The notes under the pieces: model-generated
Seen by the model: only the letters and a program-made list of their open reading frames with translations
Database searches by the model: none
What the model was told of the DNA's origin: nothing
Position numbers and translations under genes: made by a program
NCBI GenBank assembly: GCA_024036415.1
Contig: JAMWET010006960.1
Coordinates: 1-64,000 of the forward strand
Direction: 5' to 3'
From: Prochilodus magdalenae
Lineage: Eukaryota; Chordata; Actinopteri; Characiformes; Prochilodontidae
DNA: 64,000 nt
Shown here: piece by piece, positions 35,208-47,515 of the stretch
Layout of the letters: the number at the start of each line of letters is the position of its first letter
Numbering within the stretch: the stretch's first letter is position 1

Positions 35208-35327
35208 GTTTGTTCTGTAATATATCTATAGACGGCATCGGGACCTGCTGGCCCAGGAGCAGTGCGGGTGAAGTGGTATCACGGCCCTGTCCTGAAACAT
35301 TCTTGGGGGTCCGCTACAACACCACCA
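35208..35327 (+). CDS. crhr1: crhr1 coding exon (hormone-binding domain, part 1)
   Basis: A 120-bp exon with acceptor ctctcag and donor gtgagt, entering and leaving one base into a codon. After the split glycine it encodes [20 protein letters not shown] and continues through [15 protein letters not shown]. It carries three of the conserved cysteines of the class B receptor extracellular domain (LFC, GTCW, RPC), the invariant WPRS, and sequons NIS and NTT. The sequence is typical of CRF receptors, and the overall wording fits type 1. The domain binds the C-terminal part of CRH and urocortin peptides at the cell surface. Confidence 0.95.
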
Positions 35328-38300
35328 GTGAGTACCAGAATTGTTGTCCCAAAGGGAATTTAATGCAACATTTGTTTGTATGTAAAAGAGGAAATATTTT
35401 ATGATGATTTGAATATATATAAATAATTGAACCAGTACACATATATCCCAATATCACATTTTCAGTGCATTCTAAGAAAGTAAATTTTAGGCACTTATGA
35501 CCTACCAATAGTGCAATATGTACAGACTTTAAAAAATATACTTTAATAATTTAAATAGCTTAGAATGTTTGTGTTTCAAACCTATCAAATAATTTAGATT
35601 TTTTTTTAAATGTCACATGACACTCCAAATAAAGGACTGTTATTCTGACATTCACACAGGTTAATGCATCATGAAGACTCCAAGTGACATTCACAAATGC
35701 AGAAAAAATCGACAAATTGTGTACACAGAGAGTACAATATGATTTAAAGAGTATACACTTAATTTAAAAACATTCACTGCTTAAGTGATTATAATGCATT
35801 TGTACCTCTAAGAGCAACACTGTTGTCATGATAACCATGTCAGTGGCCATCTTTCCATTTTTCCTATTCATGCGTTCATATTTCACCCAGCATTTCCAGA
35901 TACCTCATCATACTCAAAGGAGAACACTAATCGCCTTTACCGAGTAGATATCACCTTGGTCAGTGTATGTTGCCTAGCGAGATGGAAAGAAAGACCTTTC
36001 TTTTGACATTTTGATGTTATCAGAAGGCAAACAGCCAGGAGTTATTGCTTTGTCTGGGTTATGTGCAGTTACGCATGGTATTGTAGATGCTCATGTCCCT
36101 GGCACTGGTAGATAAGGCCTGAAATAGCAGCGGCTGCATCTGTGACCTGCCAGATGAGACCCAGGTACCGAGGCTTTACACGGACGCATGGTGTGTTTGC
36201 GTGTGTGTGAGCACAACTGTTGTTTAAAACAGGAAAAAGGGGCATTAATTACAGCAACATAGCAGAGACAACACTAGTTGTGCCGATGAGAGAAAAAGAG
36301 AGACCTTGTTCCCCGACTGCTGTGTAGGTTTTCTAAATTAGTTTCACTCAGTTGCTTGCTGAATATTCACTTTCTAAATTTTCCCCCTCTCTCCCCATTC
36401 CAAACTCAGCCTAAGGGAGCTCTGCAGAGTCAGGGGCTTAGTTCCAGCTCCAAATTATGATAATGACTATTGTTGAATGCTGCTTGTGTATTCTTAGCCT
36501 GTGCGCTTGTTTGCCCCAGAGGTGTTTCTCCGTTTTCTGTGTTGTAACCCCCAGGGTAGAGTACGCTTGTAGAAAAACCTTTGCACTACAGTTAACAGAG
36601 TTATCATGGAATGCAGACAGTACAGCAATATGCAGTATGTATGCATTTCAGATTGTATAAATCTTTTCAGAATTTAAAATTTACATGAATATATAAATTA
36701 TTTAACAGTATTCCCAGCTGACAAGCTTAACCCTCTTAGATGCATAGACCACTTAGATGCATACACATACACTTAAAATACTTGCCAAATTAATAAATCT
36801 AGTGCTAATATACAATAACATTATTCCCTTAAAGACATGTTTGGTAGTTTTATTCAATATTTAAGACTTCCTCCTAAATATTTCTCTTTTCAGATTTTCT
36901 CCTATTTCCCAAAAATGAAAGCCTTAAGAACTTTTTCTGTTTTATCCATTTTGTTGGTCTGTGAAGTTTTACATGATTAAATTTATTTTATGTTTATTTT
37001 ACAACTTTTTTTTTTGATTTTATGTACCAAACATGGACAATTAATTTTCCACCTCTCTTTATCCCTTAGAATTAAACAGGTTGCTTTTGTTTCTGAGCCT
37101 TTAAGACTGATAATTGATTATACTGGTTCAAACACTCAAGCAGTGTTCACAGATTGCTAGCATATAATTGTCTTTGCAGCTATATATGACTTTATTTACC
37201 ATAAAAGATTTTTGCCATTTACTGTAAAGTTAGTAGACATGCAAGATTTTCTGACAATAGCAACAACACAGACCTCAGAGTTTAATTTCACTTTCATATG
37301 TTTACACCCACAGGCCACTTTTACTTGTTCACAGATGGATAATTTTACACCACTATGACTAATATACTCATAACAGGACTGAACACCCTACTCTGCCATT
37401 AATAGTTCAGTGACCTTAGGGCATTGAGAGTAGCCCTCAAATATAGTCAACTATCTGATCAAGAGTGGTAATGTGGCCAGACACTGACTGATGAAAAACG
37501 GGTTAGAGGGTGGATGAGAAATTGGGCATGAGAAAATATGGACTACTGTTTGTAAATGTGCACCTGTACAGTTCAGCTATAGAACTGGAGGAGCTCATGA
37601 AGTGGACAATGAGTGGAAGTACAAGGGGTGGATCATTCAAATTATAACACAACCAAAAATGGTAGAAGTTATATGTTCTTAATGTTAAAGCTGCACTATA
37701 TAAGAAGCTAAATGGGAGAAACACTACAACATTGTGTTGCTAAATGTTGAGGTCTCAAATGCAAGATCAAAACTTTACTGACGATGTGATGACAATAGTA
37801 GGTACTAAAAGAGAGGTCTCCAAATCCCCAAATCTTTTAGTGTAGTTATAATGCAGGTTAAATAGTAAATTAGACAACTTGGACTGCCTATAATATCCAA
37901 CAGTAATCCAATATTTTTACACTACAGGTTACATGTTTAGGTAGGGATACAGTGTCCATCTTGGTTTTCCCTATTTACTTAAAACCACTGATGAAAATAT
38001 GACAGTGAATTGCATGTCCCATGGTCAACATCTGGTGAAACAGTGGCTCAGATAGTAATTTTGCTACAGATGCTGCTGGCCAAAATCAGGAACAAAGAAA
38101 GCAGTGTTATTCAAAAAATATGCTGCTGTCTGTCAGTCACATTCTTAGAAATATGTTTATGGGAGAGCATATCACACATAGAAGCCAAGGATGTGGCTAA
38201 AGGTCCAGGGTGAGGAAATCTGGATGAGCAGCCATGGGACAGACTGAACTACTATGAAAAATAGTTGTTTACTATCTTTTGGCTTAAGTTCTAATTCCCT

Positions 38301-41300
38301 GTTTCCTGCTGCTACTCTGAGCAAACCTCTTTAACGAGACCCCGAAAGCTGAAAATCTAATTCTGCACGCACGACAGTACGGCCAGAGAACATGCACCAA
38401 TGTGCACACCCAAGCACACACACATACACAAGAATCAAGACAAAGGAAGCAGTAATAAAAAAAAAAAGCAGACAGCAAGTACAGGACATGACCCTGTGTG
38501 CTCTGTCACAGTTTGAGTAAACAAGAGTGAAACACAAAGCCGTAGATTCTCAACTGTTAAAACGTTTGCATCTGTTGTGACTAGGGCTGTCCAAAATAAC
38601 TACAATACCTGAGAATCCACCTCATTATTCATGTGAACCATTGTGTTTGTTTTGGCCAACAGAGAGGGTTACAGTTACTGCCAACTACTGACCACTTCCA
38701 GCACTTGCTCATGTAGATTTAGTGTATACTGCTGTGTAAACCAGAAGCTAATATGTGTAAAGTTCATGACAGCTACCATACAATCTGCTTCTCTTCTCTG
38801 CTTCTGCAGGACTGGAGCTAGTCCAGGGGTGTGTTAAGGGTGTGGCTATTGGACTGTATTCACTGGTTTCTATTTGCTGCCAAAATATTTATTATGAATA
38901 TAAATCATGGAATCATAGGGCCACTGAATCTTTTGTGGCTCAAACCTTTAAGTTTTTTTTTAATATATAAATACTGGAAAAGTCCCTGGCTTTCATTTCA
39001 GAAATCTTATGCTTTTGTTTTTTTTGTAGGATGATTTCAAGAATAGGTGTTTCAGTGACCAGCAAATATTTAAAGCCTACAATCCCTAAAGTCCCACCCA
39101 AGCATCATACTGTATATCTCCAGGCAGTAAGGCTCAAAATAAATGGCAACGAATAATGTGGAGCTTCTCCAACTGTAAATGCGTGTGCATGGATTGTGTG
39201 AAAAGTGAGAATGCGTGTGTGGGTGAGCATAAATGGCAGAGAGAGACAAGGCTGCTGATGAATGTGAAGTGGGTGTTCTCACCGCTAGCTACCAGAGGGG
39301 TAAAGAATGGAACGACATTGAACGCTTCACTTTAATCAAGCACCCATGTTTGTCACTCAAATTTATCCTCAGTTTATAGTCCTGAAAGTGTGATTCATGC
39401 TCTCTCTGCTCTCAGCCTTATTCAAGTGTGAATAGGTATGAACCAAATGACCATGAGTGTTATTGCAACCATGGACATGTTTGGAAGGGTTATGAAACCC
39501 TCTCCAAAAAACATGGACTCCATTAATCCACGCTGAGGAAACTCAAGACTCCTGCCCTCTCCAGGAATGGCTGACCAAGAAAAATAACTTGTAGAGCAAT
39601 GCATGTAATTGTCCTTGAGGTCACAAAGGTACTTAGGGTAACTTCTAAGCAACTAAAGGCCTCTTTCAGAGTGGCTAATGCCAATATTTAGTTAAAAAAA
39701 AAGTTAAAGCAAGAACGGCATGCATGGCAGGGTTGCAAGAGGACTTAGACAGTCCATCAAAAAGTACTCTGCTGCCCATTTGCAGTTTACATTACATGGG
39801 CAAACCAGAAGGCTACTGGCAAACTGGTTTGGGGACAGATAAGACCTAGAGAAAGGACAACACTGCATTCATACAGCCTTATCCCATCTGTGTAACATGG
39901 CAGGGGGACGTTAAAATTTATTTTAAAAAAGTTATAATTGAAGACTGCAGACATATACAGATACATCATCCCTACCTCATATCTGCCTTTGCTAAAGAGA
40001 TTTGAATGCATTGTGTAGATATTGAAGCACTTTCTCAAAAAAGCGTAGAGGACTTTGGCCCTATGCCAGCCTAATGTTCCTGCTGGGACCTCCACAGTGA
40101 CTTGCTTGTGAGAAAACCATTATGAAATACGAGTCCTTTGCTAATCCATTTAATTATAACATGCCAGAGAAGATAATGAGGGATGAATTTGCTTGTCCCA
40201 TTTCCTCTACATGAGCAATTCAAGTGAGCACTTTCAGGCAACAAACATTTGACAGGCTTGACCCTGCCATGGTCCATCACTCTTTATGGAGGGAGCTGCA
40301 TTTCCCGATCAAGCGCTGTGCCTTTGTTTTGTTTCATATGTTCCAGGAAAAAAAAAAGAAGTTACGTATGAAGTCTGTGTCACCTTAGGCTAAGTAAGCA
40401 AAGGTCAACTGTATCCTGATGTGGAAGGAATTTCAAGCAATGTAAATTTCCTCCGCCCTTCAGGCCAGATCATTCTTCCTCTGCCCTTGCTGCCCTCTTT
40501 TATAACCTCCGCTTTGGCTTAGAGTGCAGACAGGCAGCATTGTGGCAGGCTCTTATGACAGTTAAAGAAAGCCAGCTCAGCATCTGCACACCTCTGCTGC
40601 TTGCTTTGTGCTGGATTGACATTGAGCCGACTTGGGTCACTGCACTATTTGCACCTAATGCACTCCTCTCACAGACATCTCTTAGGTGTTTTTCCATCTC
40701 CTGTAACCTCTACGCTTCTTTGCTTCTTGTGACAACTTGCTGTAAATCTGTTTCTCTCTGAGGGATGACAGTTTCAGCGCACCACCAGCAGCTAATGGCA
40801 AGCGACCACAAATGCGTGGGCTTTTACTATGTAGCTGCAAGTGATACTACTCTTAGCAGCCATGATATAAATTGCCATCATTGCGTCATTAGCTTCGTTA
40901 TTAAACTCTGATCTAGTCCCGAGGTGGCTGTAGTATTTCTTTGGCAGTTGCTGATAAGGGACTGAGTCAATTAGTAGCAGAGTTTCCTGGCACACTCTAG
41001 CTATAAGACTCCCTGTCTTGCTATATCAAAGTTGTTCTAGGCTGTGTGCAACATAATTTAAATGTCCTTACAGGCTGTTAATTTGTATCTACTTCTATAT
41101 TTATGTTATTGCCTATCATTAGATTTTTGCTCCAAGTAAGCATTGAAGAGAGGGAGTAGAAAAAAGGAAAATAGGAAAAAGAAAGAAATAGAGAAGAGAA
41201 ACACATGAGGCAGACAGAGATAGAAAAGAAAGTGAGAGAAAAGGTATAACGAAAGAAGAGAGGACACCCAAAATGAGGAAAAAAAGAGAAAAAGGACAGA

Positions 41301-42607
41301 GTGGGGGCAAAGAAAAGAGAAGAGAGAGAGAAACTTGAGAGTGGAGGAGAGAGAGATGGGGGGAATAAAAAAGAAAAGATAGAAAGACTGAGCAGAGCGG
41401 GAGGTAGAAGAGGCAAGGGGATGAAAGAGAGAAAAAGAGAAAGAGTGGGAAGAGAAATGGAGAAAAAGAAAGAACCAAATAGACTGAGAGAGCATGCAAG
41501 GGAGTGAGTGAGAGTTTACAAGAGAGACAGCAAAAGAAAAAGGGAAAGAGAGAGAGAAACCAATAGACAAGCACAAGCTCTTTCACATGGTCACATTCAC
41601 CGAAATGGTCTCCTGCCAAAGAAATTACTGGAAATCTGACAAGCCCGACACGGGAGACACTTTCATTACTGGCTCTATTTAACAACACTGTTAATATTCT
41701 TTCTTCTCAAGTCATGACTCCAACTGTGAAAACGATCTGATCAGCGCCCATGCTGGCAGCGTCTTTGCACACCAATCGATCCCTAAGCCCAGTGTCATAA
41801 CCTCACAATGAACAAGAGGCTATGGCCATCAGTCTCTTAACGGCAGCGCTGTTAGACTGTCTCCTCACACCGACCCTCTGTGGGCTTTCTCGGAGGTGTG
41901 GGCTGCTGCTTCATACTGACAAACGGTTTGCTGCACTTGCCCACCCACACTGGCAAAGTTACACAAGTCTCCATGGAAACTCAACCCTTCCTATATCAAA
42001 GCAGAAACAGAAAGACATCAGAGAGACTTTCTCAGAGGTGTGGGCAGATTATTACAGTTTTCATTATCTAAACACTGAACGGCGTTTGAGCGGACGTGCC
42101 AATTCCGTTCCCGGACTATTTTTAACATGTTAGACGTTGAGGTCAAGTATTGATGTATTGTCCTAGAGGAGCTCAGAATATCATGGGGTCGCATATTGAT
42201 TGTGGCCTGGGAGGAATGCCTGGTGGAGCAATTCATAAGCATAAATCTGCGATAGTGACAAGATGCCAGCTTAGCCTGCAGCTGCCACTGGGTTTGAGCT
42301 GAACATTACATCAGTAACACTGATCCTGTACCCAGAGATAAAATACAGACACAAGGTAATAAAGTAGCCAGACGTCATCTTACCCAGGCTGTTCTCAGCC
42401 ATCGCAACCTTGATCCTTTATGCTGTCTGTGGTCTCAGAAGAGCCTGTATTTGCCAGTATTGCTTAGATCATGGTAAACAGTGTAAGGCATCAATGCACC
42501 ATTCATTTGTTCCTTGCTGTCAATGCATTTAACTACAAGGTCATACGAGGTTGCAGTCTCACTAGGAATGGCTAAATACCAAAATTTTTCTTTTTGCATT
42601 TTTCCAG
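35328..42607 (+). other. crhr1: crhr1 intron between the 35208 and 42608 exons
   Basis: A 7.3-kb intron with consensus borders. Apart from the purine-rich tract at 41143-41575 I see no recognisable element. Its open frames (for example 40540-40761) have no known motif. Confidence 0.8.
41143..41575 (+). repeat. Purine-rich (GA/GAAA) tract, about 430 bp
   Basis: The + strand is almost only A and G, with scattered interruptions. The minus strand therefore reads as long S/F/L-rich frames of up to 189 codons that are compositional artefacts. Polypurine-polypyrimidine tracts with mirror symmetry can form triplex DNA; that is a general property, not shown here. Confidence 0.9.
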
Positions 42608-42693
42608 ATAATGTCTACAGAGAATGCCTCGCCAATGGAACTTGGGCGAAGAAAGGGAACTACTCCCAGTGTCAGGAAATACTCAATGAAGAG
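42608..42693 (+). CDS. crhr1: crhr1 coding exon (hormone-binding domain, part 2)
   Basis: An 86-bp exon after a pyrimidine-rich acceptor (tttttgcatttttccag) and before donor gtatga. It completes a split asparagine codon and ends in phase 0. It encodes [20 protein letters not shown] followed by CQEILNEE. The cysteines in REC and SQC are the fourth and fifth of the set visible here, and NGT and NYS are sequons. The NEE ending and the KKSK start of the next exon distinguish CRF receptor 1 from receptor 2, which differs at this junction. Confidence 0.95.
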
Positions 42694-43519
42694 GTATGAG
42701 GACACATTTTTATATTTCACACTTTATTAAGCATTATTGCAGCAAAAAGCTGTGGGATACTGGATTGTACAGACCCTTAAAAAGTCACTGTTATAGCCAG
42801 CAAAATTTAAAAGCGTGATTCTCTTTATGATTCATAGTTCACTGAACCAATTAAAAAAAATAAAAAACTGTAATTTACAGAGTTTTCCATTTACCTCAGA
42901 TGTAGTCCTTCATTCAAGACAAGTTTGGGTCTTTAAGTTAACACCGAAGTTACCCTGCAAGTCAGTCACCCAAACCTATTCTGTAGATCAGTAAAATTTC
43001 ACTCAAACAGCATCCGCAACGGCGTTCATCAGGGTCGCTCATTTGTCCATATGGTTTAGAATGACCATCACGGCAGCATGACTTGAACTAAAGTAGCTGC
43101 ACCCAGCAGGTAGCAGCACCCAGCAAGTAGCTGCATAGGATAACACTTGTTGGGCGAGATTCTGACTCCTCATGCATACACAATACACATCACATAGACA
43201 GATAGACACTACAGATTGTACCGGTGATTTTTTTTCCTTTGTTTCTATTTATAAATAACTTTTTCAAACTGAAATAACTAAATTTTCCAACTGAACAAAT
43301 GCTTAGAAATAAAAAAAAGAAAATAAAAATGGGAAGAATGTGTTAGTTTTGTCGCACTTTGTCTTTAAGACATTAAAACAAGTCTAGTTTAGAACCTAAC
43401 CATTCGTTAGCTGTATAAAGTCAACTACATAGCCATGCAATCTCCTGAGATTAATATTGGCAGGAGAATAGGTCGGTAACTTTATAAGCGCCACTGTCAA
43501 ATGATGTCACCTTTGCCAC

Positions 43520-44016
43520 CAGTCAGTCTGTGAAATGTTTTACCTTGCTGAACACAAGTCACAAGATCACTATACGCAATGTCAAGCACTGGAAGAATGC
43601 TACCCACTGGAAGTGCCTATAGTAAAGCTTGACAGAGAAGGGATAATGGGGTTGGGGCTGTTATTCAGGTTTTGGCCAATAATTCTACAGCCTATAAAGA
43701 CATTTTGAATAATTACACGATTCCCATTTTGTGGCACGCCTGTGGAAGACACTTGCATGTGACGAGATCATTAAAGGCATGGTTTGAGGAATTTGGTGTG
43801 GAGGAACACCACTAGGATGAACTGGAACTTCAATTGTAAGCTAGGTGTTTTCATGCAACATTAGTGCCTGCTTGGGCACAAAACAGCGGAGGCTACTATA
43901 GCCAAAAAGGTGAGGGGATTGAGGGAGATGAATATAAATGGTCTTGTAATAGGATGACCAATAAGTTCATATGGGTATGATCAGGTGTCCACATACTTTT
44001 GGTGTATTATAGTGTC
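43520..44016 (+). mobile_element. Degenerate Tc1/mariner element, family C
   Basis: The order of recognisable words follows a fish Tc1 transposase gene: cacaagatcactatacgcaa tgtcaagc, gtaaagcttgacagagaagg, tggggctgttattcaggttt, catttt-gtggca, ggtttgaggaatttggtgtg gaggaac, then a non-coding tail ending caggtgtccacatacttttg and tatagtgt, the Tc1 terminal repeat. Several internal deletions (including the catalytic DNA between about 43740 and 43830) have shortened the roughly 1-kb gene to below 500 bp. No intact frame. Confidence 0.8.
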
Positions 44017-45307
44017 TCTGTGAGCCATTTACATAATTGAGCAAAACAAAAGTTCTAACACTCCAACTTCTAAGCGATAATAATTAACTGGAGCGGAAGA
44101 CTCCCTCCATAGGATGCACTAAGAACACACTGACCTAAGTGAAGTGGTGGTGTAGGTCACTTGGCAAAGAGTTTCAGTATGACGCAGATGGCCTTGGGTT
44201 CAAGCAGAAATGTGATTCATGTAATGGATGCACAAATATGCATTGCTAATCTGCAAGACTTCAACGCTAACACAAAAGCAACCATTTCCACTGTTTTAGT
44301 GGAACCTTTTTTCCTCAAAATGTTGGACCTTTTAGTGTGTGTTATTCAGAACCTGATCATTTCTATTTATGCTACTTTTTTACCTTTAAAGGCAAGGACC
44401 TTTTATTCTTAGAAACACTGACGGTATTCTATTGGTCCTTTTCTTATTAAACCTTAGCACAGCAGCTGTTGTGGTCGATCATGTAAAGTTCTGGGCAATA
44501 ATGGGCAAAGTCCAATTTACCAAAGGATTTTACTTCCTTTAACAACAAATACTTAAACAGATAAAGTAGATAGTATCAGAACCTTCCGGTTTTATATCTT
44601 TTATACGGTTTTATACAAATGTATGAATACATTAGTCTTTTTGAACATTGTATTAAATGCAGTTTGGCAACAAAGATTACATTTAGCTTGTTTGTAAACT
44701 ATATTGTTCCAGATTTATAGGCAGAATAATTTATTAATCTGTAATATAGATTAAAATAGAGATCCTTGTTTTTGGAGCCAATACAGATCTTCTATCACTT
44801 TTTACCACACTCAGCCAATAGGTGATGGCAATCAGGATAACCAACATTTTTAATGGAGGTACGCACACTGGGGCTGACAAGGCGTGGATTTTGCCATTAC
44901 TTCGTTATATAAAAGTCATATCAAGACCACAGAAATCAACAATAGATGATATGTGGCTTGAAATGTACACAAGGCAGTCTTTTAGATAAACAGACAAATG
45001 TTAAAGGCCGGGTACCTCAGTCAACGTAGCCTAGCCTTTTTTTCAGCTCGTGTTCTATTGCTGTTTGATCCTCCCGTCTGCAGCTTAAATTCTATGGATT
45101 TAGATTTAGACCTAACTACTTAAAGTCAGTAGTTTCAACACTTCATTATGGTACCTTCAGTAGGCAAATTGACTGGCCATTCCTAGACACATCACAGATA
45201 CTGTTTGGCTACACATCTGCATGATTTAGCAGCTGTCATCTATTGTAATAGAGTGGCAGGAAGAGCAGATAAATAATGTATAGACTCTTTATCTGCTTTC
45301 AAAGTGA

Positions 45308-45545
45308 TTGTTTAACTAAGTGTGGCGGGATGCTGCCCACAGGGAGGCTCTCAAAGTGAGAAACCACTCGCAACGGAATTAGGCTGCTGGAAAGGAAGCA
45401 GTTTTTTCACGGGACAATAGCGCGTTGGGCTGACAGTCACAGGAGGAGGGTGTGCTACACCTGCCACCGACTTTACCCTGTGAAATCATAATAAAAACTG
45501 TGAAGGGTGTTGACTTCTCATTTTTGGAACAGTTGGGTGTTGTTT
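45308..45545 (+). repeat. Possible solo LTR
   Basis: A block starting tgtggcgggatgctgcccac, less AT-rich than its surroundings, includes an AATAAAA polyadenylation-like signal at about 45490 and a following gtgaagggtgttgacttctc. This is the form of a short fish LTR. A matching 5-bp target duplication was not found, and no internal region is present. Confidence 0.3.
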
Positions 45546-46264
45546 GAATTAAATTATTTTATTTATTTTACTCACCTTGTGGATAAAGAAAAACTGCAGT
45601 TCAGAGAATACACGTGACTGAGAGCTCCTGCTTCAAACAAGGTTTACAGCGGCAAAGGAAGAGATTGTAGCCTTCAAAGCAGTGAATGGAAGGCTATGCC
45701 TAAGTATGCTTCCAGTTGTCAAGGATGATGTAGCACACGAGAGAGAGTATAACAGCAGGTTATGTAATATTGCCTTAACACCACTGCAGGCCACGGAATC
45801 TGCTTCCCCAATGCTGCCACACAACAAGATGCGCTTATTTTGCTGTGCAGCCACCAGCTGGTCATCATAAACATTCAGAACGTCTTGCAGCTCATCAGTT
45901 CTGAAAAATTACAGATCAGTGCTTATTTACATCTAATCATGGTCTTAGCATAGGTACATTACAAGACCTAAATAACCTGCGGACCCAGTGGCAGATTCAC
46001 TGGTAGCAAGTAGGTGTCCCCCTTAGAAAATTAATTGCACTGAATTTTAGGAAACCCTAAAACACAGAACATCTGGCTAGCGATATATTTTCAGAGACTA
46101 TAGCGATAGCCCCTTCAGTTCATGTAACTCTTAAGGAGTTACAGCATGTGCCTGTCCAGTTTTATGCCATTTTGTAGAATATATATAGGAGAAATCAGCA
46201 CTTTGTACTACTGTGTTCTGATAATTATTTAGGAGATGCATGAGGCTTCCATTGTTTTATCAGT

Positions 46265-46267
<3 letters not shown>

Positions 46268-46320
<53 letters not shown>
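46268..46320. repeat. (CA)n microsatellite
   Basis: About 26 uninterrupted CA units. Seen directly. Confidence 0.97.
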
Positions 46321-46322
<2 letters not shown>

Positions 46323-47399
46323 ATACGCATGAAGTATTCGACACTTATTATTAACTTGTTACATCAGAGTAATGAGAAAATGCCACTGATGCAACATTGT
46401 ACAAAAAAATTTGTTTGTAAAGCGATCCAATTAAAATTAGATTGGATAAAAAAATGTACTAATTACTTTTACCTTTGTTAGATCATATTCTTTTACATAT
46501 CAGACACAATAACAGAATTAAGAAATTCTGTTAACAGACAAGTGTAGATTTAATGCCAGAAATAGCCGCTTTCGCCATCTGCCTAAAAGGGTCAACGGAC
46601 ATGTTCTTTAAAAGGTGCTTTAATGCCTACCTTGTTTGCTGCAGAGCTACGAAACTTTTTTCATTAGTTAAATCTGTCTGGTTTAACATCTGGCTCTTTA
46701 CAGGTGCTCATGTCGTTGGAGTTGCCGCTAAAAACTGCAGACAAGCAATAACATTATAATGATGCAGTACGTTTGTTGTTGTTGGTGTTGTCCTGCCATG
46801 TGAATATTGCACATTTGCACATTGCGATGATGCTGAAACAATATAATATACAGCTCTACTTGAATCACTGCAATGTGTGGCCAAAGAACAATTACTCACT
46901 TGTAGAATGTGGTGTGTTTTAGTGATTGTGATGTGAAACCACCAAAAACACAAAGAGAGAACCCTGGATACCTTTTTATTCAATGCATGTACCCTGCGAC
47001 TAGTTTCCTCTGATTTGAAGACTTGGTGTGTGCAAGCTGTTAAAGGTCAACAAGTTCTTTTTTAATAACTTTGCACAGAAATCCTGTTCCACCCACTCAT
47101 GTGCTCATGCTCCTTATTAAATATACCATTTCAATGCTAAAAGAAAATAAGTACCACTAAAGCAGGCAAGTGGCTTCACATCAAGATGTTCAGAATCACG
47201 TCATGAGCAAATTAGGCCTCTAGTGTGCCTTTGGGTGGCTCTTGTTTTTACATTATGGACTTATCATATACATGCAAGTTTACAGAACACTGTGGCCAGT
47301 CAAATTATGCATATGGGCTAAGTTAAGGGTGTGATTTCAAGGTTTAGTCTGAACTGCCTGAGCAGATCGAACAAACCTGGGCAGTGTTATGTAGTAATA

Positions 47400-47515
47400 G
47401 ACTAGTCCAGTCCCGGAGGACCACAGTAGTGCACAGTTTGGCGATTTCCCCTCATGCGTGATGTGCCAGGTTCAATATATTAGTTAATTGAGGAGATGTC
47501 ACATCAGGGAAGACA
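47400..47515. repeat. MITE-like interspersed repeat fragment
   Basis: The phrase ccagtcccggaggaccacag, then agtgcacagtttggcgattt and tagttaattgagga, resembles a widespread short fish repeat that I recall as non-autonomous DNA transposon material. It occurs once in this window, so repeat status rests on recall. Confidence 0.4.

Noticed and set aside
41106..41688. Minus-strand open frames of 112-189 codons rich in S, F and L
   Set aside because: They are translations of the purine-rich tract; the absence of stops is compositional and no domain is visible.
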